Shown one piece after another: positions 46,367 through 54,939 of a stretch of DNA of 55,298 nucleotides (position 1 is its first letter; each line of letters opens with the position of its first letter). The DNA is from Oscillatoriales cyanobacterium PMM_0080. Lineage in GTDB: Bacteria; Cyanobacteriota; Cyanobacteriia; Cyanobacteriales; Microcoleaceae. The notes beneath the pieces were generated by a model. That model was not told where the DNA came from. It saw nothing but the letters and a program-made list of their open reading frames with translations, and made no database searches. The stretch is from contig CASBQF010000069.1 in the NCBI GenBank assembly GCA_949127775.1, forward strand, positions 1 to 55,298. The letters run 5' to 3'. Made by a program: the position numbers and the translations under genes.

Positions 46367-48481
46367 ATGGGCAAAGTAGTTGGCATTGACCTCGGAACAA
46401 CAAACTCAGTAGTAGCCGTCATGGAAGGCGGCAAACCGGTTGTGATTGCCAATGCAGAAGGGATGCGGACAACTCCCTCGGTAGTTGCTTTCACCAAGGA
46501 AGGGGAACGTCTTGTCGGACAGATGGCCAGACGGCAAACTGTTCTCAACCCGCAAAACACCTTTTACGCTGTCAAACGGTACATCGGACGCAAATATACC
46601 GAACTGACTCCAGAAGCAAAGCGCGTCCCTTACACAACCAAGCGCGAAGAAAATGGCAACATCAAAGTCAAATGTCCCCGCCTGAAAAAAGATTTCGCCC
46701 CAGAGGAAATTTCGGCGATGGTGTTGCGGAAGTTGGCCGATGAAGCCAGCCGCTATCTCGGACAAGAGGTGACGGGGGCTGTAATTACGGTTCCCGCTTA
46801 TTTCAATGACTCCCAGCGACAGGCGACGCGGGATGCGGGACGAATTGCCGGACTTGATGTCAAACGGATTTTAAATGAGCCGACAGCGGCTTCTTTGGCT
46901 TACGGTTTGGACAGGCGAGAAAGTCAAACTATTTTAGTGTTTGATTTGGGCGGTGGTACTTTTGATGTGTCGATTTTAGATGTCGGAGACGGAGTATTTG
47001 AGGTTAAAGCAACTTGCGGCGATACTCAATTGGGCGGCAATGATTTTGACTCCAAAATTGTGGACTGGTTAGCAGAACAATTCTTAGAAAAAGAAGGCGT
47101 GGATTTACGCAAAAACCGCCAAGCTTTGCAGCGCTTAATTGAAGCATCGGAAAAAGCTAAGATTGAGCTGTCGGGAGTTGGCGTGACGGAGATTAATTTG
47201 CCGTTTATTGATGCGAATGAAGATGGGCCTTTGCATCTGGAAACCCGCTTGACTCGCGGTCAATTTGAGGGGCTGTGCAGCGATTTGGTGCAGCGGCTTC
47301 GTCGCCCAGTCAAACAAGCTTTGGCTGATGCAAATTTGAGTCCTTCTCGGATTGATGAAGTTGTGCTAGTCGGTGGTTCGACTCGCATTCCGTTGGTGCA
47401 GCAAATTGTTCGCAGTTTGATTGATAAAGAGCCGAATCAAAATGTGAATCCCGATGAAGTTGTGGCTGTGGGTGCGGCAATTCAGGCGGGAATTTTGGCG
47501 GGGGATGTCCGGGATGTCCTGCTGTTGGACGTTACGCCGCTGTCTCTGGGCTTGGAAACGATCGGCGGTGTGATGAAAAAACTGATTCCTCGCAATACTA
47601 CTATACCTGTCAGGCGATCGGACATTTTTTCGACTGCTGAAAACAACCAAACTGTGGTAGAAGTTCACATCATCCAAGGGGAACGAGAATTAGGCCGGGA
47701 TAATAAGTCTTTGGGACGGTTTAAACTAACGGGAGTTCCGCCGGCACCGCGAGGGATTCCGCAGATACAAGTAGCTTTTGATATTGATGCTAACGGGATG
47801 CTGTTGGTGACTGCTTTGGACAAAACTACTGGTAGGGAACAAAGTATTACTGTACAAGGTGCTTCGACGCTTTCTCAGCAGGAAGTGAATCAAATGATTC
47901 GGGATGCCGAACAGTTTGCTCAAGCTGATAAGTTGCAGCGGGAAAAGGTGGAAAAACGCAATCGTGCTGAGGCTTTAGCTTATCAGGCTGAGCGACAATT
48001 GCGGGAAGTTGCGCTCGATCGCGGAATGCAGTTTGCTCAAAGAAGTCGCCAACGAATTGAAACGTTAATTCGGGAATTGCGAGATAGTTTGGAGCGTAAG
48101 GATGAGCGGGGAGTTGACCAAGTTGGTTCGGATTTGCAGGATGCTCTTTACGATTTGAGCCGGGAAGTTGCAGCGTTTGCGATGGATGATGATGATGACG
48201 ATTTCTTTGAGTCTGTGAAGCGCACTTTTGCTGGCGATGGTAATAAGCGACGCCCGGATGATTTTAGCAATGCTAAGCCCTATCGCCGATCGACTGTCGA
48301 TCCAATGCCCGATCGCCCTTACGATGATCGCGATCGCGATCGATCCTACGATCGCGATCGCAGGGACGATCGATCCTACGATCGCGATCGCACACCCGAT
48401 CGTAGAAGCAGTCCCAGTCGCCCAAGTCGTCCCTATCAAAATCAAAGCGACGACTGGGATGATGATGACGATTGGCTGTAA
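46367..48481 (+). CDS. dnaK: Hsp70 chaperone DnaK with a repeat-rich C-terminal tail
   Basis: ATP-dependent chaperone. The nucleotide-binding domain has [27 protein letters not shown] and [12 protein letters not shown]; the substrate-binding domain has [18 protein letters not shown]. The lid is followed by an acidic stretch ([16 protein letters not shown]) and a tail of about 80 residues with [20 protein letters not shown], then Ser/Pro and WDDDDDWL. The usual EEVD-like or plain bacterial end is missing. At 704 residues it is longer than ordinary DnaK. Cyanobacteria have several DnaK paralogues with different tails, and I cannot say whether this is DnaK1, 2 or 3. It is followed after 436 bp of repeat DNA by dnaJ. 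Confidence 0.95.
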   Translation: MGKVVGIDLGTTNSVVAVMEGGKPVVIANAEGMRTTPSVVAFTKEGERLVGQMARRQTVLNPQNTFYAVKRYIGRKYTELTPEAKRVPYTTKREENGNIKVKCPRLKKDFAPEEISAMVLRKLADEASRYLGQEVTGAVITVPAYFNDSQRQATRDAGRIAGLDVKRILNEPTAASLAYGLDRRESQTILVFDLGGGTFDVSILDVGDGVFEVKATCGDTQLGGNDFDSKIVDWLAEQFLEKEGVDLRKNRQALQRLIEASEKAKIELSGVGVTEINLPFIDANEDGPLHLETRLTRGQFEGLCSDLVQRLRRPVKQALADANLSPSRIDEVVLVGGSTRIPLVQQIVRSLIDKEPNQNVNPDEVVAVGAAIQAGILAGDVRDVLLLDVTPLSLGLETIGGVMKKLIPRNTTIPVRRSDIFSTAENNQTVVEVHIIQGERELGRDNKSLGRFKLTGVPPAPRGIPQIQVAFDIDANGMLLVTALDKTTGREQSITVQGASTLSQQEVNQMIRDAEQFAQADKLQREKVEKRNRAEALAYQAERQLREVALDRGMQFAQRSRQRIETLIRELRDSLERKDERGVDQVGSDLQDALYDLSREVAAFAMDDDDDDFFESVKRTFAGDGNKRRPDDFSNAKPYRRSTVDPMPDRPYDDRDRDRSYDRDRRDDRSYDRDRTPDRRSSPSRPSRPYQNQSDDWDDDDDWL
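48309..48400 (+). repeat. HIP1-octamer repeat coding the Arg/Asp tail of DnaK
   Basis: GCGATCGC octamers at 48330, 48354 and 48384 lie in a stretch of CGATCGATCCTACGATCGCG units with a 30-bp period between the last two. Translated, it gives ([10 protein letters not shown])n. HIP1 is the highly iterated palindrome of cyanobacteria; here it encodes protein sequence. Confidence 0.85.
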
Positions 48482-48917
48482 TTGAAGGAAGAAGGAAGTT
48501 CGGCAACGGATTTTGTAACGGATTTAACGGATGTAAAGGAGAAGGAAAAGAGCTGATTTTAATTGTAAAATATAGCACTGCTCTTTTCCTGCTAATACAA
48601 AATGCGTTGCCAAAGTTCCCTCATCCATCTGTTAGATCCATTAAATTCGGGCGTTGCTGAGAAAGGAGTATGATTTGCCTCCGAAATTTAGAGTAGGGGC
48701 AATTCATGAATTGCCCCTACTCTAAATTTCAGGGATAGCTATAGCGAGTGAATCCTACCTAAATTCAGCAACGCCTAAATTCGTTACAGAATTTTCCTCA
48801 TCCATCCATCCGTTACATCCGTTAAATCCGTTACAAAATCCGTTGCCGAACTTCCTTCTATCCGTTACATCCGTTAAATCTGTTACAGAATCCGTTGCCG
48901 AACTTCCTTCTCCTACT
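48482..48917. repeat. Nested inverted repeats between dnaK and dnaJ
   Basis: Outer layer: a GGAAGTTCGGCAACGGATTT-type unit at about 48490-48535, and two inverted copies at about 48800-48859 and 48860-48914 (CCGTTGCCGAACTTCCTT). Middle layer: GGCGTTGCTGA at 48650-48660 against TCAGCAACGCC near 48765-48775. Centre: a perfect palindrome at 48683-48730. It has no gene; the first 25 codons of the long dnaJ frame are translated repeat. Confidence 0.85.
48683..48730. repeat. Perfect 48-bp palindrome
   Basis: Two 24-bp arms with no loop, centre AATTCATGAATT. The left arm starts GAAATTTAGAGTAGGGGCAA and the right arm is its exact reverse complement. It could extrude as a cruciform or fold as an RNA hairpin between dnaK and dnaJ. 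Confidence 0.95.
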
Positions 48918-50018
48918 ATGCAAAACTTTCGTAATTACTATCAAATTTTGGGAGTACCCAAAGATGCCTCAGCCGATGAGATCAAGAAAGCCTATCGACG
49001 GCTGGCGAGACAGTTGCACCCTGACGTAAATCCGGGGGACAAATCTGCTGACGATCGGTTTAAGGATATTAATGAAGCATACGATATTCTTTCCGATATC
49101 GATAAGCGCGCTCAATACGATCAGTTTAGTAAATTCTGGAAACAAAAGGGATTTCAAGGCAAACAAGGCGTGCGGATTCCTAATTTTTCAACTTGGGGAG
49201 GTGGTAAAAATAGCAGCAAAAAAACTGCTGAAAATGTCGATTTTAGCGATTACTCCGATTTCAATAAATTTCTCGATCAAGTGCTCGGAAGACGCCGGGA
49301 AGTGAGGATGGCGACGGCAAATGATGCAGCGCGAGTTAGTTCACCGGAACCCTGGAACACTGCTTCCAAGAAAACGAGTTATGTGGCTAATTCTCGGGAA
49401 GATAGAAGGGAAATTGACGATCGCGAAATTCGACGGGAAGTTAGAGAAATTGACGATCGCGAAAATCGACGGGAAACTAGAGAAATTGACGATCGCGAAA
49501 TGCGACAGGATATGGATGCGAGGCTAACTTTGCGCTTGGAAAGAGCCTATTCAGGAGGAACCGAGCGAATTCGTCTGGAAGATGGAAGAGCGATCGAGGT
49601 GAATCTGCCTCCTGCTATGGTATCAGGCCAGCGGATTCGCTTGCGAAATCAAGGTATTGCTGGCGGAGATTTGTACTTAAAAATTACGGTTTCTCCCCAT
49701 CCATTTTTCCGCTTGGAAATGTCGGATATTTGCTGCGAATTGCCACTGACTCCCAGCGAAGCGGTGTTGGGTGGAGATGTGGAAGTACCGACGCTGGATG
49801 GTAGGGTGAAAATGAAATTGCCTGCGGGGGTTACGTCTGGGAAACGGTTACGGCTGGCTGGTAAGGGGTATCCGACGGGAAATGGCGATCGGGGCGATCA
49901 GCTAGTAGAAATTCAGGTGGTAATTCCCAAAGAAATTAGCGACGAAGAAAGAGAATTGTACCAAAAGTTACGAGAGATTGAGTCTTTTAAGCCACGTCAG
50001 GATTTGTCTGTACAATAA
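48918..50018 (+). CDS. dnaJ: Hsp40 co-chaperone DnaJ (no zinc domain)
   Basis: A 366-residue J-protein. The J domain (residues 5-70) has HPD in LARQLHPDVNPGDKS and a typical QILGVPKDAS start. There are no CxxCxGxG zinc repeats, so it is a type II (DnaJB/CbpA-like) protein. The middle contains three 12-residue repeats (EIDDRE(I/N/M)RRE(V/T)R type, about residues 165-200), then two C-terminal substrate-binding domains (RLERAYSGGTERIRLEDGR to VIPKEISDEERELYQKLREI). I place the start at the ATG at 48918 (MQNFRNYYQILG); the longer frame from 48843 is repeat-derived. It is likely the partner of the adjacent DnaK. Confidence 0.93.
   Translation: MQNFRNYYQILGVPKDASADEIKKAYRRLARQLHPDVNPGDKSADDRFKDINEAYDILSDIDKRAQYDQFSKFWKQKGFQGKQGVRIPNFSTWGGGKNSSKKTAENVDFSDYSDFNKFLDQVLGRRREVRMATANDAARVSSPEPWNTASKKTSYVANSREDRREIDDREIRREVREIDDRENRRETREIDDREMRQDMDARLTLRLERAYSGGTERIRLEDGRAIEVNLPPAMVSGQRIRLRNQGIAGGDLYLKITVSPHPFFRLEMSDICCELPLTPSEAVLGGDVEVPTLDGRVKMKLPAGVTSGKRLRLAGKGYPTGNGDRGDQLVEIQVVIPKEISDEERELYQKLREIESFKPRQDLSVQ
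49410..49517 (+). repeat. Three 36-bp tandem repeats inside dnaJ
   Basis: Units begin GAAATTGACGATCGCGAAA at 49410, 49446 and 49482, a strict 36-bp period. They encode EIDDRE-x-RRE-x-R. The GACGATCGCG core contains a HIP1-like site, as in the dnaK tail. Confidence 0.9.
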
Positions 50019-50070
50019 AGTTAGTGTCAATGATTAATTACCCATTCATTACCCATCACCCATTACCCAT

Positions 50071-51084
50071 ATGATGACATTCATCAATCCCAAAACTGAT
50101 TTTGCATTCAAAAAGATTTTCGGTTCTGAAAATAGCAAAGACATTCTAATTAGTTTTTTGAATGCCTTACTGTATGACAATCAGCCCACTATCCAAAGCT
50201 TAAAAATCTTCCCTCCTTATTCAGCACCGCGAATTCGAGGCCTTAAGGAGACTTACTTAGATATCAAAGCTGAGTTAGATGACGAGACAACAGTAATTAT
50301 CGAGATGCAGGTTTTGAACGTAGAGGCATTTGAAAAGCGGATTTTGTACAATGCAGCTAAAGCTTATTCCACGCAATTAGAAACAGCAGACAAATATGTG
50401 CTGCTGAATCCAGTAATTGCCCTGACTATCACTGATTTTGAGATGTTTGAGGATTTTCCGAAAGTAACTTCGCGGTTTGTCCTTAAAGAAAAAGACTTTT
50501 TGATTGATTATCCGGTATACGACATTGAATTAGTGTTTGTTGAATTACCAAAGTTCAAGAAAACGCTAAATGAGTTAGAAACATTGACCGATAAGTGGAT
50601 TTATTTCCTCAAAACTGCTAAGGATTTATCAATAGTTCCTGAAACAATGCAAAGCGTGCCAGAAATTCAGAAAGCATTTATGATAGCCAATCGAAATGCT
50701 CTGACTCGCGAGGAATTAACAGACTTGGAAAATGAGGAAATTTATATTCAAGATCGACGAGGGGCAATATCTAAAGCAGTCAAACAAGGAAGAGAAGAAG
50801 GCAGACAAGAAGGCAGACAAGAAGGTAGAGAAGAAGGCAGACAAGAAGGCAGACAAGAAGGCAGACAAGAAGGCAGACAAGAAGGCAGACAAGAAGGAGA
50901 GTTCGCCTTGACTATGCGTTTGCTAGAACGTCGTGTAGGTGCGATTTCTTCAGAACTTCAAAGTCAGATTCGGAGGTTGCCGATCGCACTTTTGGAAAAT
51001 CTAGCAGATGCACTGTTAAATTTTAACAACATATCAGATTTAACAGCTTGGTTGGAAACACATGATTTGTCCTCAAATACTTAA
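50071..51084 (+). CDS. Rpn-family recombination-promoting nuclease / PD-(D/E)XK putative transposase
   Basis: A 337-residue protein of the Rpn/YhgA-like group. The N-terminal 240 residues are a PD-(D/E)XK nuclease domain, beginning INPKTDFAFKKIFGSENSK, with active-site D in TYLDIKAELDD and E-x-Q in VIIEMQV. Family members promote RecA-independent recombination or act as stand-alone nucleases. A run of nine four-residue units (GREE/GRQE, residues about 240-275) follows, encoded by a 12-bp tandem repeat, and then a C-terminal helical domain (RLLERRVGAISSELQSQIRR). A GTPase gene follows after 86 bp on the same strand. The start at 50071 (MMTFIN) is the first ATG; 50074 is equally possible. Confidence 0.87.
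   Translation: MMTFINPKTDFAFKKIFGSENSKDILISFLNALLYDNQPTIQSLKIFPPYSAPRIRGLKETYLDIKAELDDETTVIIEMQVLNVEAFEKRILYNAAKAYSTQLETADKYVLLNPVIALTITDFEMFEDFPKVTSRFVLKEKDFLIDYPVYDIELVFVELPKFKKTLNELETLTDKWIYFLKTAKDLSIVPETMQSVPEIQKAFMIANRNALTREELTDLENEEIYIQDRRGAISKAVKQGREEGRQEGRQEGREEGRQEGRQEGRQEGRQEGRQEGEFALTMRLLERRVGAISSELQSQIRRLPIALLENLADALLNFNNISDLTAWLETHDLSSNT
50788..50895 (+). repeat. 12-bp tandem repeat inside the Rpn-type gene
   Basis: Nine consecutive 12-bp units, variants of GGCAGACAAGAA, encode GRQE. The unit length keeps the frame, so copy-number change alters only linker length. Confidence 0.9.
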
Positions 51085-51169
51085 GTAAAATTACTGTTGT
51101 AATTATTGCTGAAATAGCGAATAATTTACAGCAAAGTAATTTTTCCACAATCAAGAGCATTCTGCCACA

Positions 51170-53638
51170 ATGACTAAAATGCCATCTCAATGCCAAAATC
51201 TGCAAGAACAAGTAGACTCTTTACTGCAATTGCTACGTCAAGAATCGTCTTTGCGACAACAAGATGTTACAGCAGTGCAAGCTTCTCTGAAAAAAGCAAT
51301 TTCTCCTGAGTTTGAGATTGTATTTGCAGGTGCTTTTAGTGCAGGAAAATCGATGCTAATCAATGCTTTGTTGGAGCGTGAATTGCTCTACAGCGCTGAA
51401 GGACACGCGACTGGTACTGAATGTTATATCGCCTTTGCTGAGCCTGATGAAGAGCGAGTTGTTCTCACTTTTTTGAGTGACTTTGAAATTCGAGAACAAG
51501 CACATACTCTTTGCGAAAAGTTAGGTTTAACTACTGAACTTAATATTGATCAACCAGAAGTAGTGCCGCTTTTGTCTCAGGGATGTAACATAATTATTGA
51601 AAAGGAAGGTGGAGAAAATAAGTCGGAGCGAGCCAAACAAGCTAAGGCTTTGATGCTGCTATTAGAAGGTTTTGAGGCAAATCGCGATCGCATTCACACC
51701 CTCGAAAACGCCACCTACTCGATGGAACAGTTTAATTTCTCCAATCTGAAGGAAGCTGCTAGTTATGCTCGTCGGGGTAGCAACAGCGCGGTGCTGAAGC
51801 GCGTCGAATATTATTGCTACCATCCGTTGCTACAAGATGGCAATATTATTATCGATACGCCGGGCATTGATGCGCCTGTACAACGAGATGCAGAATTGAC
51901 TTATGATAAAATTGAAAGCCCGGATACTTCGGCGGTTGTCTGCGTTTTGAAAGCTGCTTCGTCTGGGGAAATGACGACGGAAGAGACGGAGTTGATGGAA
52001 AAGACGCGGGGAAATCCGGGAATTCGCGATCGGCTTTTTTACATTTTCAACCGCATTGATGAAACTTGGTACAACACTCAACTGCGACAGCGCTTGGAAA
52101 ATCTGATTAATTCCGACTTTCGCGATACTGCGAGAGTGTACAAAACTAGCGGGTTGTTGGGATTTTACGGCAGTTTGATTAAAAATAGCACAACGCGCGA
52201 TCGCTTTGGTTTAAATACAATATTTGGCGAAAGAGGGCGGGTTTATGTAGATGGTAAGTTGGATTCAGAGTCGATCGGCAAAACCCGCCCCTACAATACG
52301 GGTAATGGTAGCGAGAATAGCGAAGAAACTCCACAATTTATCAGTGAATTCAACCGCTACTGCGCGAATTCCGGCAAGTTATCTCCCAGCAAATTTCGGA
52401 TTTCAGTTAATAGCTACGAAACACCAAATCAAAATTATGTGCGAATTCTGGCTGAACAAGGAAAACCGCTAATCGAGCAATTGATTCAAGATAGCGGCAT
52501 CGAAGATTTTCGCACAGCCATCACCCGCTACCTCACCGAAGAAAAACGTCCACAACTGTTCAAAAACTTAGCCGATGATTTAGAAGATTTGTGCATTCAA
52601 CTGCGGAAACAATACCAAACAATTCAGCGGGATTTGGCAAGCCAGCCTCGCGAAATTGAGGCGATGAAAGCACAGGAACTTCTGCGGTTAAATCAAGAAT
52701 TGCAGCAAGTCGGACAAGATTTTCGGGAGCATATCGCTACAGAAATCAATGAAATGATTATGAATAAGTGCGATGTTTTTGATAACGATTTTCGCCAACT
52801 ACAGTCTCGGATGATTCGGCGCTTGGATGAATTGCTAGATAGCTTTTCGGTTGAAGCAGCTTATGGGCGCACTGTGCTGACTCATCCCCGCAATGCCACA
52901 GCGCCTTTAATTGCTGTCTTAGTTGAGGCGCTTTACTATTTAGCAAATCAGTTGGAAGATATTTTAATAGAGGCTACGGCTTCATTGGTTGCTAATTTCT
53001 TCCAGTATTTGAAAGATAGTGTTCGCAAATCTGAATATTATCGACTTCTGTATCGGTTGCTGGGGAATGATGGGGGAATTGAACAGCAGTTGGATGAGTT
53101 GTCAAAGCGGGTTTCTGATGCTTTGGTGAATGCGGCGGGCGTTGAGTGCGATCGCTATGTACGAGAAAGTCCCCGTTTTTACGATGAAGATACGTTTTCG
53201 ATTTATCAATTCCGGCAAACATTGCAGCAAACATCTCAAGGTTATGACTGCGAAAATATGGTTGATGCGCAACCAGCAATTCGCCAATTGTTGCGCTTAG
53301 ATTTCGAGCCAAAAGTATCGAAAACAATTCGCCAAACCTTCCGCCAAACTGTGAATAAGACGCTCAAAGATCATTTGTTACCGATGGCAGAGAAGCAAGC
53401 CGATGATATTTTGCAGAAGTACAGTCAAGCCCGGGATTATGTGGAGCAAACTCTGGCGCAGGAGGCGGAGGAGAAAATTGCCCGTAACCAGCGCCTGCAA
53501 GCTGAGAATGATGAAAAGATCGAAAAGTACGATCGGGCGGTTTCTGGTATCAATAGCTGTTTGCAGGCGATGCAATTGTACGAAAGTTTGTTGCCTGCGA
53601 TCGGGCAAAATAATGATGTTTTGATGGATGGTGAATGA
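51170..53638 (+). CDS. Dynamin-like GTPase
   Basis: An 822-residue large GTPase. P-loop GAFSAGKS (residues 54-61), switch threonine in HATGTEC, G3 DTPG (229-232) and G4-like NRID (294-297). The N-terminal segment before the P-loop is helical. A long helical stalk follows with long Leu/Glu/Gln-rich stretches up to the C terminus (QARDYVEQTLAQEAEEKIAR). No obvious membrane helix is seen, but a hydrophobic stretch near residue 590 (LIAVLVEALYYLANQL) could contact lipid. Bacterial dynamin-like proteins act in membrane remodelling, and some act in phage defence; the role here is unknown. Residues about 356-382 are an insert coded by an inverted repeat. It lies just downstream of the Rpn-type gene. 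Confidence 0.85.
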   Translation: MTKMPSQCQNLQEQVDSLLQLLRQESSLRQQDVTAVQASLKKAISPEFEIVFAGAFSAGKSMLINALLERELLYSAEGHATGTECYIAFAEPDEERVVLTFLSDFEIREQAHTLCEKLGLTTELNIDQPEVVPLLSQGCNIIIEKEGGENKSERAKQAKALMLLLEGFEANRDRIHTLENATYSMEQFNFSNLKEAASYARRGSNSAVLKRVEYYCYHPLLQDGNIIIDTPGIDAPVQRDAELTYDKIESPDTSAVVCVLKAASSGEMTTEETELMEKTRGNPGIRDRLFYIFNRIDETWYNTQLRQRLENLINSDFRDTARVYKTSGLLGFYGSLIKNSTTRDRFGLNTIFGERGRVYVDGKLDSESIGKTRPYNTGNGSENSEETPQFISEFNRYCANSGKLSPSKFRISVNSYETPNQNYVRILAEQGKPLIEQLIQDSGIEDFRTAITRYLTEEKRPQLFKNLADDLEDLCIQLRKQYQTIQRDLASQPREIEAMKAQELLRLNQELQQVGQDFREHIATEINEMIMNKCDVFDNDFRQLQSRMIRRLDELLDSFSVEAAYGRTVLTHPRNATAPLIAVLVEALYYLANQLEDILIEATASLVANFFQYLKDSVRKSEYYRLLYRLLGNDGGIEQQLDELSKRVSDALVNAAGVECDRYVRESPRFYDEDTFSIYQFRQTLQQTSQGYDCENMVDAQPAIRQLLRLDFEPKVSKTIRQTFRQTVNKTLKDHLLPMAEKQADDILQKYSQARDYVEQTLAQEAEEKIARNQRLQAENDEKIEKYDRAVSGINSCLQAMQLYESLLPAIGQNNDVLMDGE
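52235..52290 (+). repeat. In-frame inverted repeat inside the dynamin-like gene
   Basis: GGGCGGGTTT (52235-52244) and AAACCCGCCC (52281-52290) flank 36 bases. It encodes residues about 356-375 (RGRVYVDGKLDSESIGKTRP). The GGGCGGGTTT...AAACCCGCCC form with following CTACAATACGGG looks like dispersed repeat DNA that stayed in frame. Confidence 0.7.
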
Positions 53639-53760
53639 TTGAAATTTTGGCGATTGGAAATTCAATCACCTGAGTTATTTCTACATCTCCAGTGGTGGCG
53701 GGTGTCGTTTCCACATTGGTAATTAAATGAGGTAAATCTCGATCGCAAGTTTATGTAATC

Positions 53761-53864
53761 ATACCAATTTTAAAAAAGAATGCAACAGTATTCTTGTCCC
53801 CCCTCTTTGCAAGGGGGGGCTAGGGGGGGTCAAAGAGTGTTGCACAATTTTAGAAAAATGGTAT
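53761..53864. repeat. 104-bp palindromic MITE-like element
   Basis: Imperfect terminal arms ATACCAATTTTAAAAAAG and CTAAAATTGTGCAAC-type sequences (read inverted) end in ATACC/GGTAT. The interior is CCCCCCTCTTTGCAAGGGGGGG and GGCTAGGGGGGG. It is related in its core to the element at 10913-11049. Confidence 0.7.
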
Positions 53865-53885
53865 TAGTTTACCATTAATTTCGCA

Positions 53886-53912
53886 CAAAAAAAAGAGGCG
53901 CAATTGCGCCCC
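53886..53912 (-). terminator. Intrinsic terminator of prk
   Basis: On the minus strand GGGGCGC-AATT-GCGCCTC is followed by TTTTTTTT. It stands about 23 bases after the prk stop. A clear rho-independent terminator. Confidence 0.88.
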
Positions 53913-53934
53913 CTAAATCTTTTATGTCTGCGTT

Positions 53935-54939
53935 TTAAACACTAACAGCCACTTTCGATTGCTTCGCAGTCAACTTCTCGTAAGTCGCCCGCATCTTCAA
54001 TCCCACCAATACTTGGAACAAACCAGTTCCATTATTAGAACCAGGATATTCGCGGTGCTGAAGCAATAGGTGAGTTAACTCGCCTTCGTACTTCGCAGAA
54101 GTTTTGCTCAAATGGCTTTCGATGTAAATCACTTCTTCGAGATTTTCAAACTGACCATCTACTTCCAAAATCGACACTTCGTGGCCGTAGAAAGCATCTG
54201 GCCCGTAATACATCTTAATTCCTGGATAGGAACAAGTCAGTTTGCGGCCGCAAGGAACCCAGTTAATTGTTGAACCTTCGTCAAACAAATAGGCTGGCTC
54301 AAAATTGGCGATGCCTTCGCGCTGAATCATCTGCACGCGCAGAATCTTCCGATCTTTGTCGTCCTTAATTAAATTGGTCGTCAATACTTGAATTACCACA
54401 TCAGCATATTGCTTTTGTGGATCGATGTAGGCGGTAAAATCGGGTTTACGAGCGTTGATCGCAAACAGCACGTCTTCGTAACGGTGGCCCCGTTCCGCCA
54501 TGTCGCGCTGGATTTTCCAAGCAATTTTTACTTCGTCGCTGATGTCGAGGTAGACGCTGAAGTCGAGGAGCTCTCGAACTCGCTCGTCGTACAGTGGGTG
54601 CAATCCTTCAATCACAATCACATGATTCGGTTCTACGCGCTCAGGAGGATCGAGTAGGCCGGTTTCGTGGTTGTAAATCGGTTTATCGATTCCCCTACCT
54701 TCTTTGAGGGCTTTCATCTGCTCGGCCATCAGGTCGAAATTGTTGGCTCTGGGGTCAAGGGCGGTAATTCCTGTTTCTTTGCGCTGTTTACGATCGAGAC
54801 AATGATAGTCGTCCAGGCAGATGACGGTAACGAAATCTTCCCCGAACAAATCTGTCAATCGGCGCAAAAAGGTAGATTTTCCGCACCCGGAGTCTCCGGC
54901 AACGCCAATTAAAACCACGCGATCCGGCTTACTTGTCAT
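53935..54939 (-). CDS. prk: Phosphoribulokinase
   Basis: PRK phosphorylates ribulose 5-phosphate to the RuBisCO substrate in the Calvin cycle. The P-loop is GDSGCGKS (residues 15-22). Regulatory cysteines C19 and C41 (VICLDDYH) form the thioredoxin-controlled disulfide of the plant-type enzyme, and a C-terminal pair is in VPCGRKLTCSYPG. The 334-residue length is normal. It is transcribed alone on the minus strand with its own terminator and about 360 bp upstream. The Cys arrangement fits CP12/GAPDH complex regulation. It also marks the organism as an oxygenic phototroph. Confidence 0.97.
   Translation of the reverse strand: MTSKPDRVVLIGVAGDSGCGKSTFLRRLTDLFGEDFVTVICLDDYHCLDRKQRKETGITALDPRANNFDLMAEQMKALKEGRGIDKPIYNHETGLLDPPERVEPNHVIVIEGLHPLYDERVRELLDFSVYLDISDEVKIAWKIQRDMAERGHRYEDVLFAINARKPDFTAYIDPQKQYADVVIQVLTTNLIKDDKDRKILRVQMIQREGIANFEPAYLFDEGSTINWVPCGRKLTCSYPGIKMYYGPDAFYGHEVSILEVDGQFENLEEVIYIESHLSKTSAKYEGELTHLLLQHREYPGSNNGTGLFQVLVGLKMRATYEKLTAKQSKVAVSV

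Larger units (their letters stand above)
53639..53934. other. Gap between convergent GTPase and prk genes
   Basis: About 300 bp with no gene. It contains a palindromic repeat element (53761-53864) and the prk terminator (53886-53912). Confidence 0.7.

Noticed and set aside
48843-48917. Upstream start of dnaJ
   Set aside because: The 25 extra codons are translated dispersed repeat (CCGTTACATCC units); the J domain begins right after the ATG at 48918.
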